From the NCBI RefSeq assembly GCF_044197065.1, contig NZ_JBIQOI010000003.1, forward strand, positions 124,001-188,000: a stretch of 64,000 nucleotides of DNA, written 5' to 3'. A program made the position numbers and the translations under genes. The DNA comes from Kluyvera ascorbata_C. Its GTDB lineage: Bacteria > Pseudomonadota > Gammaproteobacteria > Enterobacterales > Enterobacteriaceae. Numbering within the stretch: the first letter of the stretch is position 1; every line of letters starts with the position of its first letter. Positions 53,201 through 61,293 of the stretch are shown one piece after another. Under the pieces are notes generated by a model. The model was given only the letters and a program-made list of their open reading frames with translations. It ran no database searches and was not told where the DNA came from.

Positions 53201-54503
53201 ATAATTTCCCCAGCACCTGATACCACGCATAATCCAGTGGCAACAGCAGCAGATAACTGACCGCCGCCAGCGCCAGACACAGCAGCATCCCCGCCCGCGC
53301 AGGCACCTTCCCTAATGCCATCGCCACCACAATCGGCGACGCCTGATACGGCAGCAGCGGCGTGGAGTAACCCAGTACCTGAATCATAATCACGCTCAGC
53401 AGCGGGAAGCCGGTGGCATCAGAGAAGCTTTGGGCAAAGGTGGTATACAGCGCAGGTACGCCGTTGGCGGTCATAATGAAGTTCAGCGCGCTGGTAATGC
53501 CGGTTAGCGCGAGGAAGCTGGTAAACGGCGCGTCTTCGCTGAGCGGCATGATATGCAGCAGCGCATTCCCCACAACGGCGCCAATCCCGGTTTGGGTCAC
53601 GGTGATCGCCAGCCCCAGAATCCCCGCCACGTAAATACAGGTGCGGATGTTCACTCCGCTGGCAAATTCATCGCCGTTAATAAACCCAACGCGCGGCAGT
53701 AGCGTGATGACCGCAGCCACCAGCCCCGTCCAGGCGGGTCCGATGCCGTGCAGGCTTTCACTCACCCACAGCGTCAATACCACCGCCAACAGCCACGCCA
53801 GGCGCTTCTCATCCGCGCTCATTGGCGGCAACGGCTCCAGGTCGCGCGGTGGATGGGGTTTACCGGGGAATAGCCAGCAGATAAGCCCCACCAGCGCCGC
53901 CCCTTTCAGCCAACCTAATACCGGCGTATGCAGCAACAGATACGGCACATAGTTGAGGTGAATGCCGTAGGCGCCTTCCGCAGCACCGCTCATCACCAGA
54001 TTAGGCACGTTGGCGGGCAGAATGGTCGCAGAAAGCTGGAAGGTGCCGAAACCAACGGCCAGCGCCAGCCCGTACCAGGCACGGGTGCCGTCTTCGATAC
54101 CCGCGCGTTTAGCCATGGCCGCCACAATCGGCATCAGCAGCGCAATGCGCCCCATATTCGACGGCATCACAAACGCCAGCGCGTAGCTCAGCAGCACCAC
54201 GCTGGCGACCATCAGCGGCCAGGAGTCAGTGAGTCTTGAGGAGAGCGCCCGTGCGGCGCGATCCGCCAGCCCGGTTTTACGAATGGCGATACCAAGCACA
54301 AAACCGCTGAATACCAGCCAGAAGGCCGACGAGGCAAAGCCACCAAAGATAACGTCCGGCGGCGCGATTTTCGCCGTCATCGCCGCAGCGAAAAACAGCA
54401 GCGCGGTAATAAACTCCGGTAGCAGCGAGGTGGCCCACAGAAGGATAGTGACGCCAACGATGATAGAGGGAAGGAACAGAGGGTGGGAAAACCAGAGCGA
54501 CAT
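53199..54503 (-). CDS. SLC13/DASS-family anion permease
   Basis: 434 residues with about eleven hydrophobic spans. Two inverted half-repeats, typical of divalent-anion:sodium symporters, are suggested by similar hairpin-like segments: AFVMPSNMGRIALLMPIVAAM with TILPANVPNLVMSGA in the first half and ALNFIMTANGVPALYTTFAQ with VLGYSTPLLPYQASPIVVAMAL in the second. The substrate may be a dicarboxylate or sulfate and cannot be decided. K-12 has no gene here: tpiA and cdh are neighbours. It has its own SD and no partner. Codon use looks like the flanks. Confidence 0.8.
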   Translation of the reverse strand: MSLWFSHPLFLPSIIVGVTILLWATSLLPEFITALLFFAAAMTAKIAPPDVIFGGFASSAFWLVFSGFVLGIAIRKTGLADRAARALSSRLTDSWPLMVASVVLLSYALAFVMPSNMGRIALLMPIVAAMAKRAGIEDGTRAWYGLALAVGFGTFQLSATILPANVPNLVMSGAAEGAYGIHLNYVPYLLLHTPVLGWLKGAALVGLICWLFPGKPHPPRDLEPLPPMSADEKRLAWLLAVVLTLWVSESLHGIGPAWTGLVAAVITLLPRVGFINGDEFASGVNIRTCIYVAGILGLAITVTQTGIGAVVGNALLHIMPLSEDAPFTSFLALTGITSALNFIMTANGVPALYTTFAQSFSDATGFPLLSVIMIQVLGYSTPLLPYQASPIVVAMALGKVPARAGMLLCLALAAVSYLLLLPLDYAWYQVLGKL

Positions 54504-54576
54504 ACCTGTCTCCTGTCGTTTTTTTCAGCAAGCATACGACGACAGGGTAGACAGGTAAACGCCAGATTAGGTGGGG

Positions 54577-55332
54577 TTATTGCAGGATTGCGCAGCGATG
54601 ATCCTGAATTTCTTCGGCAGAGGCACGGTTCAGCGCCAGCAGGTTACGCTCGGTTGCCAGCAGCAGCAACGAGTCATCGCTTTGCTTCACCAGCGCCAGC
54701 GCAAAGCGCCCCATATGGTCGCGCGCTTCCGGCACTTCTTCCGCCAGCATCAGGAACGGACTACGCTGCGCCAGCTCATTTTCGGTGACGCGGCGCGCCA
54801 GATACTCATGCCCCATCAGACCACCCGGCAGCGGCAACCAGCGGCTGCTGATGGCGGCGATATCGCCGTCCAACTGCTCGCGAACATCTTTACGCAGGCA
54901 GGAAATATGGATGTGGAAATGGTTTTGCGTCCGTCCGGTGCGGGAATTAATTGTCAGGGAGATGGCGCTATCCGGCACTTCCGCGCCCCGTTTATCGCTC
55001 ATGATCATGCGACGTTGCCACGCCTGCCAGAAGAAGTTCGGCGTTTGCGGGTTAAGCAACAGTGGGCTTTCGGTGCCATTGATGCGGTAGGTTGGCATCA
55101 GCAGGTATTGCAGCGGGCCGTTACGGTCTTTGAACAGGACGTAGCCGCCTTTTGGATTCACGTCAGCACAGGGGGCCGGGGTGCGATGATTCAGCTGATT
55201 AGGCACGCACTGCTCTAGCACAATGTGGCGCAGCGCGTCCGGGTTGCCGGAATGCAGCCAGTACCAGCCGCCCGCTCCCGCAGCAATCACCAATACCAGC
55301 AGCGCTGCCAGCAGATATTTTAAGCGCGTCAT
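54577..55332 (-). CDS. cdh: CDP-diacylglycerol pyrophosphatase
   Basis: 251 residues, the E. coli length, with ATG at 55332 (MTRLKYLLAALLVLVIAAGAGGWYW). One N-terminal membrane anchor with a periplasmic domain of the HIT-like Cdh family; the histidine cluster QNHFHIHISCL is the likely active site. It hydrolyses CDP-diacylglycerol to CMP and phosphatidate. In K-12 it lies between tpiA and sbp; that neighbourhood is kept apart from the inserted SLC13 gene. Confidence 0.95.
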   Translation of the reverse strand: MTRLKYLLAALLVLVIAAGAGGWYWLHSGNPDALRHIVLEQCVPNQLNHRTPAPCADVNPKGGYVLFKDRNGPLQYLLMPTYRINGTESPLLLNPQTPNFFWQAWQRRMIMSDKRGAEVPDSAISLTINSRTGRTQNHFHIHISCLRKDVREQLDGDIAAISSRWLPLPGGLMGHEYLARRVTENELAQRSPFLMLAEEVPEARDHMGRFALALVKQSDDSLLLLATERNLLALNRASAEEIQDHRCAILQ

Positions 55333-55390
55333 TTTGTCTCCCCAAATCAAATCAAGGGGGAAGAGTAACGTAGTTTGATGACCAAAAGAA

Positions 55391-55415
55391 AACGCCCGGT
55401 AAAATCACCGGGCGT
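55391..55415 (-). terminator. Terminator after sbp
   Basis: AACGCCCGGT and ACCGGGCGTT form a 10-bp stem with a 5-nt loop, followed on the minus strand by TTTTCTTTT-like sequence; about 10 bp past the sbp stop. Confidence 0.9.
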
Positions 55416-55425
55416 TAGAGTGAGA

Positions 55426-56415
55426 TTAACGCTTACTAATCTGGTCGAAGGTACCGCCGTTAGAGAAGTGTTCTTTCTGCGCTTTGGTCCAGCCACCGAA
55501 CTCATCATCAATGGTGAAGAGCTTCAGTTTCGGGAATTCGTTTTCATACTTCTTCGCCACCGCCGGGTCACGTGGGCGATAGTAGTTCTTCGCCGCGATC
55601 TCCTGACCTTCCGGTGAGTAGAGGTATTTCAGGTACGCTTCCGCTACCGCGGTGGTGCCTTTTTTCTCCGCCACTTTGTCGACCACGGAAACGGTCGGCT
55701 CGGCGAGGATAGATTCGCTTGGGGTGACAATCTCAAACTTGTCTTTACCCAGTTCATTCGCTGCCAGCAGCGCTTCGTTTTCCCACGCAATCAGCACATC
55801 GCCGATACCGCGTTCAACGAAGGTGTTGGTAGAACCGCGAGCGCCGGAGTCCAGCACTTCTACGTTCTTATACAGCGCCTTCACGAAATCCTGCGCTTTG
55901 GCCTGATCGTTGTTGTTTTGATGCAGCGCGTAGCCCCAGGCAGCCAGATAGTTCCAGCGAGCGCCGCCGGAGCTTTTCGGGTTCGGGGTAATCACGGAAA
56001 CGCCCGGTTTAATCAGGTCGTTCCAGTCATGAATCTGTTTCGGGTTGCCTTTACGTACCAGGAACACGATGGTGGAGGTGTACGGCGCGGAGTTATCCGG
56101 CAGACGTTTAATCCAGTTTTTGTCGATGCGGCCGCGTTCGGCAATGGCGTCTACGTCATAGGCCAGCGCCAGCGTGACGACGTCGGCATCAATGCCGTTA
56201 ATCACGGACGTGGCCTGTTTGCCAGATCCGCCGTGCGACTGGCGAATCACCACGTTATCACCGGTCTCTTTTTTCCAGTGCGCGCTGAACGCCTTGTTGT
56301 ATTGTTCATACAGTTCACGCGTCGGATCGTACGACACGTTAAGTAATTGGATGTCCTTAGCCAGTACGCTGGTAGTAGCCAGCAAAAGAGTTAACCCTAC
56401 GCCCCACTTATTCAT
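55426..56415 (-). CDS. sbp: Periplasmic sulfate-binding protein
   Basis: 329 residues, the E. coli length, from ATG at 56415. Signal peptide MNKWGVGLTLLLATTSVLA-KD. Mature protein has the family segments VSYDPTRELYEQYNKAF, QSHGGSGKQATSVINGIDAD, PNPKSSGGARWNYLAAWGYA and GARGSTNTFVERGIGDVLIAWENEA, which line the sulfate site. It feeds the CysTWA importer, encoded elsewhere, and is expected to be CysB-activated. In K-12 pfkA lies upstream; here zapB does. Confidence 0.97.
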   Translation of the reverse strand: MNKWGVGLTLLLATTSVLAKDIQLLNVSYDPTRELYEQYNKAFSAHWKKETGDNVVIRQSHGGSGKQATSVINGIDADVVTLALAYDVDAIAERGRIDKNWIKRLPDNSAPYTSTIVFLVRKGNPKQIHDWNDLIKPGVSVITPNPKSSGGARWNYLAAWGYALHQNNNDQAKAQDFVKALYKNVEVLDSGARGSTNTFVERGIGDVLIAWENEALLAANELGKDKFEIVTPSESILAEPTVSVVDKVAEKKGTTAVAEAYLKYLYSPEGQEIAAKNYYRPRDPAVAKKYENEFPKLKLFTIDDEFGGWTKAQKEHFSNGGTFDQISKR

Positions 56416-56622
56416 CGCCCGCTCTCTTATCTGTTGTGTTGTAATGAGGCTAGCCTGCCAGAAATCGAACCAATGATTAAAGAATAAAAAAAGATTGATT
56501 ATGCAGTTTTGAAATATAAACGGAGACACGAAATGCGCGTTTGCTCGAAATCACTCAGGGAGGAGATAAAGGGGGGAAGAACATCCCCAGGCCGTTAAAA
56601 AACCGCCCGGGGAGGAATGGAA

Positions 56623-56868
56623 TTAAACTTCTTCCATGCGGCCGAGCAGCGCCTGCAGACGATCCTGCCAGCCGCTCTGCTGTTCTTTCAGCTGGTTGTT
56701 TTCACGCTCCAGCTCTTCACGGCTCTGGTGTGCAGACTGTACATCCTGCGCCAGGGTGTTGTTCTTTTCTTTCAGCTCTTCGATTTCCATCTGCAACAGC
56801 GTGATGGTATCAATCGCCTGCTGAACTTTCGCTTCCAGTTTCTCAAACACTTCTAATGACATCGTCAT
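56623..56868 (-). CDS. zapB: Cell division factor ZapB
   Basis: 81 residues, the E. coli length; nearly the whole protein is one coiled coil (FEKLEAKVQQAIDTITLLQMEIEELKEKN...). It links the Z-ring (through ZapA) to MatP and the terminus. It is divergent from glpF, as in E. coli, but its downstream neighbour is sbp instead of being far from it, which marks one join of the permuted block. Confidence 0.97.
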   Translation of the reverse strand: MTMSLEVFEKLEAKVQQAIDTITLLQMEIEELKEKNNTLAQDVQSAHQSREELERENNQLKEQQSGWQDRLQALLGRMEEV

Positions 56869-57289
56869 AACCTCTCCTGATCTTGCAAGGCGTTGATATC
56901 GTCCCGGAACCCCGGCGACGCCTTATCTTAAATAAGCGCACGGCTTGCAGTCGATTGTATGGAGCCCCGCCGCGACTGTCCAGCGCCAGAGCCTGTAGAT
57001 TGCGGTTGTCCGCAATTTTCGGTCTCATCCTGGAGCGTTAGCGTCCATTCTGATTAAATTGTTAAATGTTTAGCCACAAGAATGTTTCCTTCCTCACACT
57101 TTTCGTTCCGAAAACGTTCATTTTTTGGCGCGAAAACGCTCATTTCTTGACGCGGTACACACATTTCGATTTCGATATTTCTCGTTTACGCTCGTTAACG
57201 ATAAATTAACACTATGCCTACATGGCAACATGAGTGTCCCGAACGCTCATGTACACAATAATCATCAATTAGTCTTCAGGATTCCGATT
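56869..57289. promoter_or_regulatory. Divergent zapB-glpF control region with GlpR-type operators
   Basis: This 421-bp gap holds no gene. From about 57096 to 57206 several overlapping GlpR-like half-sites occur: TTCGTTCCGAAAACGTTCA, CGCGAAAACGCTCATTT, TTTCGATTTCGATATTT and CTCGTTTACGCTCGTTAACG. The stretch TTCGATATTTCTCG...GCTCGTTAACGATAA closely follows the E. coli glpFK operator region, where GlpR and CRP act. So glpFK here should still be induced by glycerol-3-phosphate and subject to catabolite control. Confidence 0.8.
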
Positions 57290-58138
57290 ATGAGCCAAAC
57301 ATCAACCTTAAAAGGCCAGTGCATCGCAGAGTTTCTTGGTACCGGGTTGTTGATCTTTTTCGGCGTGGGGTGTGTTGCGGCGCTGAAAGTTGCGGGTGCA
57401 AGTTTCGGCCAGTGGGAGATCAGCATCATCTGGGGTCTGGGCGTGGCGATGGCCATCTACCTGACCGCTGGGGTTTCCGGCGCGCACCTTAATCCGGCAG
57501 TGACCATTGCACTTTGGCTGTTTGCCTGCTTCGACGGGCGCAAAGTCGTACCGTTCATCGTGGCTCAGTTTGCCGGTGCGTTTTGCGCCGCCGCGCTGGT
57601 CTACGGGCTTTACTACAATCTTTTCCTCGACTTCGAACACACGCACAATATGGTGCGCGGCAGCGTCGAAAGTCTTGAACTGGCCGGTATTTTCTCGACT
57701 TACCCGAACCCACATATCAATTTTGTGCAGGCATTCGCGGTAGAAATGGTGATTACCGCTATCCTGATGGGCGTGATTCTGGCGCTCACCGACGATGGTA
57801 ACGGCATTCCGCGCGGGCCGCTGGCACCGCTGCTGATTGGCCTGCTGATTGCGGTTATCGGTGCGTCTATGGGCCCACTGACCGGGTTTGCCATGAACCC
57901 TGCGCGTGACCTCGGACCGAAAACCTTCGCCTGGCTGGCGGGCTGGGGCGACGTCGCCTTCACCGGCGGCAAAGATATTCCTTACTTCCTGGTGCCGCTG
58001 TGTGCGCCAATAGTAGGTGCAGCGCTGGGGGCGTTCAGCTATCGCAAGCTGATCGGTCGTCACCTGCCGTGCGACACCTGCGAGGTTGAAGCGCCGAAGG
58101 CGGCCTCCAGCCAGAACCAACAAAATGCTTCGCTGTAA
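57290..58138 (+). CDS. glpF: Glycerol uptake facilitator (aquaglyceroporin)
   Basis: 282 residues (E. coli 281), with ATG at 57290 (MSQTSTLKGQCIAEFLGTG). MIP family with six spans and two half-helices: the NPA motifs are GAHLNPAVTIALW and GFAMNPARDLGPK, the second followed by the Arg of the selectivity filter. It lets glycerol diffuse across the inner membrane; GlpK then traps it. glpK follows by 21 bp. Confidence 0.98.
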   Translation: MSQTSTLKGQCIAEFLGTGLLIFFGVGCVAALKVAGASFGQWEISIIWGLGVAMAIYLTAGVSGAHLNPAVTIALWLFACFDGRKVVPFIVAQFAGAFCAAALVYGLYYNLFLDFEHTHNMVRGSVESLELAGIFSTYPNPHINFVQAFAVEMVITAILMGVILALTDDGNGIPRGPLAPLLIGLLIAVIGASMGPLTGFAMNPARDLGPKTFAWLAGWGDVAFTGGKDIPYFLVPLCAPIVGAALGAFSYRKLIGRHLPCDTCEVEAPKAASSQNQQNASL

Positions 58139-58159
58139 ACTGACTACGGAACGTTCATT

Positions 58160-59668
58160 ATGACTGACAAAAAATATATCGTTGCGCTCGACCAGGGCAC
58201 CACCAGCTCCCGCGCCGTCGTTATGGATCATGACGCCAACATCGTCAGCGTGTCACAGCGCGAATTCGAACAAATTTATCCTAAGCCAGGCTGGGTTGAG
58301 CACGACCCAATGGAAATCTGGGCCACCCAAAGCTCTACGCTGGTCGAAGTGCTGGCGAAAGCCGACATTAGCTCTGACCAGATTGCGGCTATCGGTATCA
58401 CCAACCAGCGTGAAACCACCGTGGTGTGGGAGCGTGAAACCGGTAAGCCGATTTACAACGCCATCGTCTGGCAGTGCCGCCGCACCGCCGATATCTGCGA
58501 GCAACTGAAGCGTGACGGCATGGAAGAGTACGTGCGCAAAGCCACCGGCCTGGTGGTGGACCCGTACTTCTCCGGCACCAAAGTGAAGTGGATCCTCGAC
58601 CACGTCGAAGGCTCCCGCGAGCGTGCGAAACGCGGCGAGCTGCTGTTTGGTACCGTTGATACCTGGCTTATCTGGAAAATGACCCAGGGGCGCGTCCACG
58701 TTACCGACTACACCAACGCCTCGCGTACCATGCTGTTCAACATCAACACGCTGGAGTGGGACGACAAGATGCTGGACGCGCTGGATATCCCGCGCGCCAT
58801 GCTGCCGGAAGTGCGCAAGTCTTCCGAGGTGTACGGTCAGACCAACATTGGCGGTAAAGGCGGTACGCGTATTCCTATCTCCGGGATTGCCGGTGACCAG
58901 CAGGCGGCGCTGTTCGGCCAGCTGTGCGTGAAAGAAGGGATGGCGAAAAACACCTACGGTACCGGCTGCTTTATGCTGATGAACACCGGCGAGAAAGCGG
59001 TGGCCTCCAGCCACGGCCTGCTGACCACCATCGCCTGCGGCCCACGCGGTGAAGTGAACTATGCGCTGGAAGGCGCGGTATTCATGGCGGGCGCGTCCAT
59101 TCAGTGGCTGCGTGACGAAATGAAACTGATTAGCGACGCGTTCGACTCCGAGTACTTCGCCACCAAGGTGAAAGACACCAACGGCGTGTACGTGGTACCG
59201 GCCTTTACCGGCCTCGGCGCACCGTACTGGGACCCGTATGCCCGCGGAGCCATCTTCGGCCTGACCCGCGGCGTGAACTCGAACCACATTATTCGCGCTA
59301 CGCTGGAATCCATCGCCTACCAGACCCGTGACGTGCTGGAAGCGATGCAGGCAGACTCTGGCATTCGTCTGCACGCCCTGCGCGTGGACGGCGGCGCGGT
59401 CGCCAACAACTTCCTGATGCAGTTCCAGTCCGACATTCTAGGCACTCGCGTTGAGCGTCCGGAAGTGCGTGAAGTCACCGCGCTCGGCGCGGCCTACCTG
59501 GCCGGTCTGGCGGTCGGCTTCTGGCAGAACCTGGATGAGCTGCAGGAAAAAGCGGTGATTGAGCGCGAGTTCCGCCCGGGGATTGAAACCACCGAGCGTA
59601 ACTACCGCTACAGTGGCTGGCAGAAAGCGGTGAAACGCGCGTTAGCGTGGGAAGATCACGAAGGGTAA
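58160..59668 (+). CDS. glpK: Glycerol kinase
   Basis: 502 residues, the E. coli length. FGGY fold: ALDQGTTSSRAVVMD phosphate loop, NQRETTVVWERETGKPIYNAIVWQ for glycerol, GIAGDQQAALFGQ with the catalytic Asp. The fructose-1,6-bisphosphate loop (GGKGGTRIPISG) and the IIA(Glc)-binding segment (PGIETTERNYRYSGWQKA) are kept, so feedback and inducer exclusion should operate. In E. coli glpX follows; here a repeat cluster, a terminator and gltS follow. Confidence 0.98.
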   Translation: MTDKKYIVALDQGTTSSRAVVMDHDANIVSVSQREFEQIYPKPGWVEHDPMEIWATQSSTLVEVLAKADISSDQIAAIGITNQRETTVVWERETGKPIYNAIVWQCRRTADICEQLKRDGMEEYVRKATGLVVDPYFSGTKVKWILDHVEGSRERAKRGELLFGTVDTWLIWKMTQGRVHVTDYTNASRTMLFNINTLEWDDKMLDALDIPRAMLPEVRKSSEVYGQTNIGGKGGTRIPISGIAGDQQAALFGQLCVKEGMAKNTYGTGCFMLMNTGEKAVASSHGLLTTIACGPRGEVNYALEGAVFMAGASIQWLRDEMKLISDAFDSEYFATKVKDTNGVYVVPAFTGLGAPYWDPYARGAIFGLTRGVNSNHIIRATLESIAYQTRDVLEAMQADSGIRLHALRVDGGAVANNFLMQFQSDILGTRVERPEVREVTALGAAYLAGLAVGFWQNLDELQEKAVIEREFRPGIETTERNYRYSGWQKAVKRALAWEDHEG

Positions 59669-59686
59669 GTGTCGCACGGTATGCCC

Positions 59687-59770
59687 CCCTCACCCTAGCC
59701 CTCTCCCCACGGGGGAGAGGGAACCGAACGGCATCCGTTTGTAGGCCTGATAAGCGTAGCGCCATCAGGC
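59687..59770. repeat. Repeat cluster between glpK and gltS (CCCTC palindrome plus REP)
   Basis: Two repeats are adjacent. First, CCCTCACCCTAGCC followed by a 10-bp perfect stem CCCTCTCCCC/GGGGAGAGGG (59699-59721), a palindrome related to the one at 825-844. Second, a REP-type palindrome, GTAGGCCTGATAAGCGTAGC then GCCATCAGGC (59741-59770). This is one of the junctions of the permuted segment. Confidence 0.85.
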
Positions 59771-59772
59771 AA

Positions 59773-59806
59773 AAAAATGCCGGAGACTATCTCCGGCATT
59801 TTTATT
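59773..59806. terminator. Bidirectional terminator between glpK and gltS
   Basis: AATGCCGGAG and CTCCGGCATT form a perfect 10-bp stem with a 5-nt loop, with seven A residues on one side and TTTTATTT on the other. It can end both the glpFK and gltS transcripts. Confidence 0.93.
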
Positions 59807-61009
59807 TCAGCCAAATATCGGCAGCATCAAATACAGCTTAATCACCAGCGCGTTGACGATATCAATAAAGAACGCCCCCACCATCGGTACCACCAGAAAC
59901 GCCATATGTGACGGCCCGAAACGCTCGGTAATCGCCTGCATATTGGCAATCGCCGTTGGCGTTGCGCCAAGGCCAAAGCCGCAGTGACCCGCCGCCAGCA
60001 CCGCCGCATCGTAGTTTTTGCCCATCAGACGGTAGGTGACGAAAATCGCGTACAGGCCCATCGCCACGGTCTGCACCGCCAGAATCACAATCATCGGCAG
60101 CGCCAGATCCGCCAGTTCCCATAGCTTGAGGCTCATCAGCGCCATCGCCAGGAACAGCGACAGGCTGACGTTGCCCAGCACCGACACCGCTCGCTCGAAC
60201 ACGCGGTAAAAGCCCATCAGCGCCAGGCCGTTGCTGAGGATCACCCCGACAAACAGCACGCAGACGAACGTCGGCAGCTCCAGCGCCGTACCGGCGAGCA
60301 GTTGCGCAATGACTTTACCCAGCGTCAAACAGATGGCAATCAGCGCGATAGTTTCAATCAGCACCAGCGAGGTAATGCTGCGCCCCACGTCCGGCTTTTC
60401 AAACGCCGTCGGCACTTGCAAATCGTCCGGCGTACCATCCGGTGACGACGAGTGTTTCACCAGATAGCGCGCCACCGGCCCGCCAATCAGGCCACCGAGC
60501 ACCAGCCCAAAGGTAGCGCAGGCCATCGCCACTTCCGTCGCATTTTCAAAGCCATATCGTTCGATAAACAGCTTGCTCCACGCCGCCCCAGTGCCGTGAC
60601 CGCCGGAGAGGGTAATCGAGCCCGCCAGCAACCCCATCAGCGGGTCGAGGCCTAAGAGCTTCGCCATGCCAATGCCCAGCGCGTTTTGCAGCAGCAGCAG
60701 CCCAACGACTACAATCAGGAACGTCCCCACCACCTTGCCGCCCGCACGCAGGCTAGCGATATTGGCGTTAAGGCCGATTGTCGCGAAGAACGCCAGCATC
60801 AGCGGGTCCTTCAGGCTCATATCAAAGTCGATTTCCCAGCCCATGCTCTTTTTCAGCACCAGCAGCGCCAGCGCGACCAACAGGCCGCCCGCAACGGGCT
60901 CGGGGATGGTGTATTTCTTAAGGAAGGGAACGCTCTGAACCAGTTTTCGTCCTAGCAGCAACACCAGCGTTGCGGCAACGAGCGTCGATAAAGTATCGAG
61001 ATGAAACAT
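59807..61009 (-). CDS. gltS: Sodium/glutamate symporter
   Basis: 400 residues (E. coli 401). ESS family with two inverted five-span domains and re-entrant loops rich in glycine: LSGGHGTGAAWSKLF in the first half and AGHCGFGLGATPTAIANMQA in the second. It imports glutamate with Na+. In K-12 it converges directly on recG; here 10.6 kb of other genes separate them. It is divergent from xanP, as in K-12. Confidence 0.97.
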   Translation of the reverse strand: MFHLDTLSTLVAATLVLLLGRKLVQSVPFLKKYTIPEPVAGGLLVALALLVLKKSMGWEIDFDMSLKDPLMLAFFATIGLNANIASLRAGGKVVGTFLIVVVGLLLLQNALGIGMAKLLGLDPLMGLLAGSITLSGGHGTGAAWSKLFIERYGFENATEVAMACATFGLVLGGLIGGPVARYLVKHSSSPDGTPDDLQVPTAFEKPDVGRSITSLVLIETIALIAICLTLGKVIAQLLAGTALELPTFVCVLFVGVILSNGLALMGFYRVFERAVSVLGNVSLSLFLAMALMSLKLWELADLALPMIVILAVQTVAMGLYAIFVTYRLMGKNYDAAVLAAGHCGFGLGATPTAIANMQAITERFGPSHMAFLVVPMVGAFFIDIVNALVIKLYLMLPIFG

Positions 61010-61293
61010 AATTACAGCTCCTGACTAAAACGCATGATTCATTCACACGCGACCAATTTCCCATGTCGTTCACGCCTCCTCATGAGGCGTCGAGCAAAAG
61101 TGTAAGCAAGAAAAAGGTGATTAGGGTAGAAAAACGTATTATTTGTCATCATTTTCGTTAACTTACTCCGGCAAAACCCCTTATTTTGCGCGGCTATTTT
61201 CCGCAATAATATGCCATCAGTGAAAGCAACCGATTGCTTTTACCAGCCAGTCCGCTAAAATCGCCACTTTTCCACCACGGGATTACCTCTGAG

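Noticed and set aside
52328..53230. A 300-codon minus-strand open frame across tpiA
   Set aside because: Shadow of tpiA; also crosses the tpiA terminator and REP element, which a real gene would not.
55426..56529. Longer form of Sbp starting at 56529
   Set aside because: It would place 38 unrelated residues before a perfect signal peptide; ATG at 56415 gives the standard 329-residue precursor.
58253..59374. A 373-codon minus-strand open frame inside glpK
   Set aside because: Antisense shadow of glpK; composition is His/Arg/Gly-rich as expected for complementary frames, with no SD and no family resemblance.
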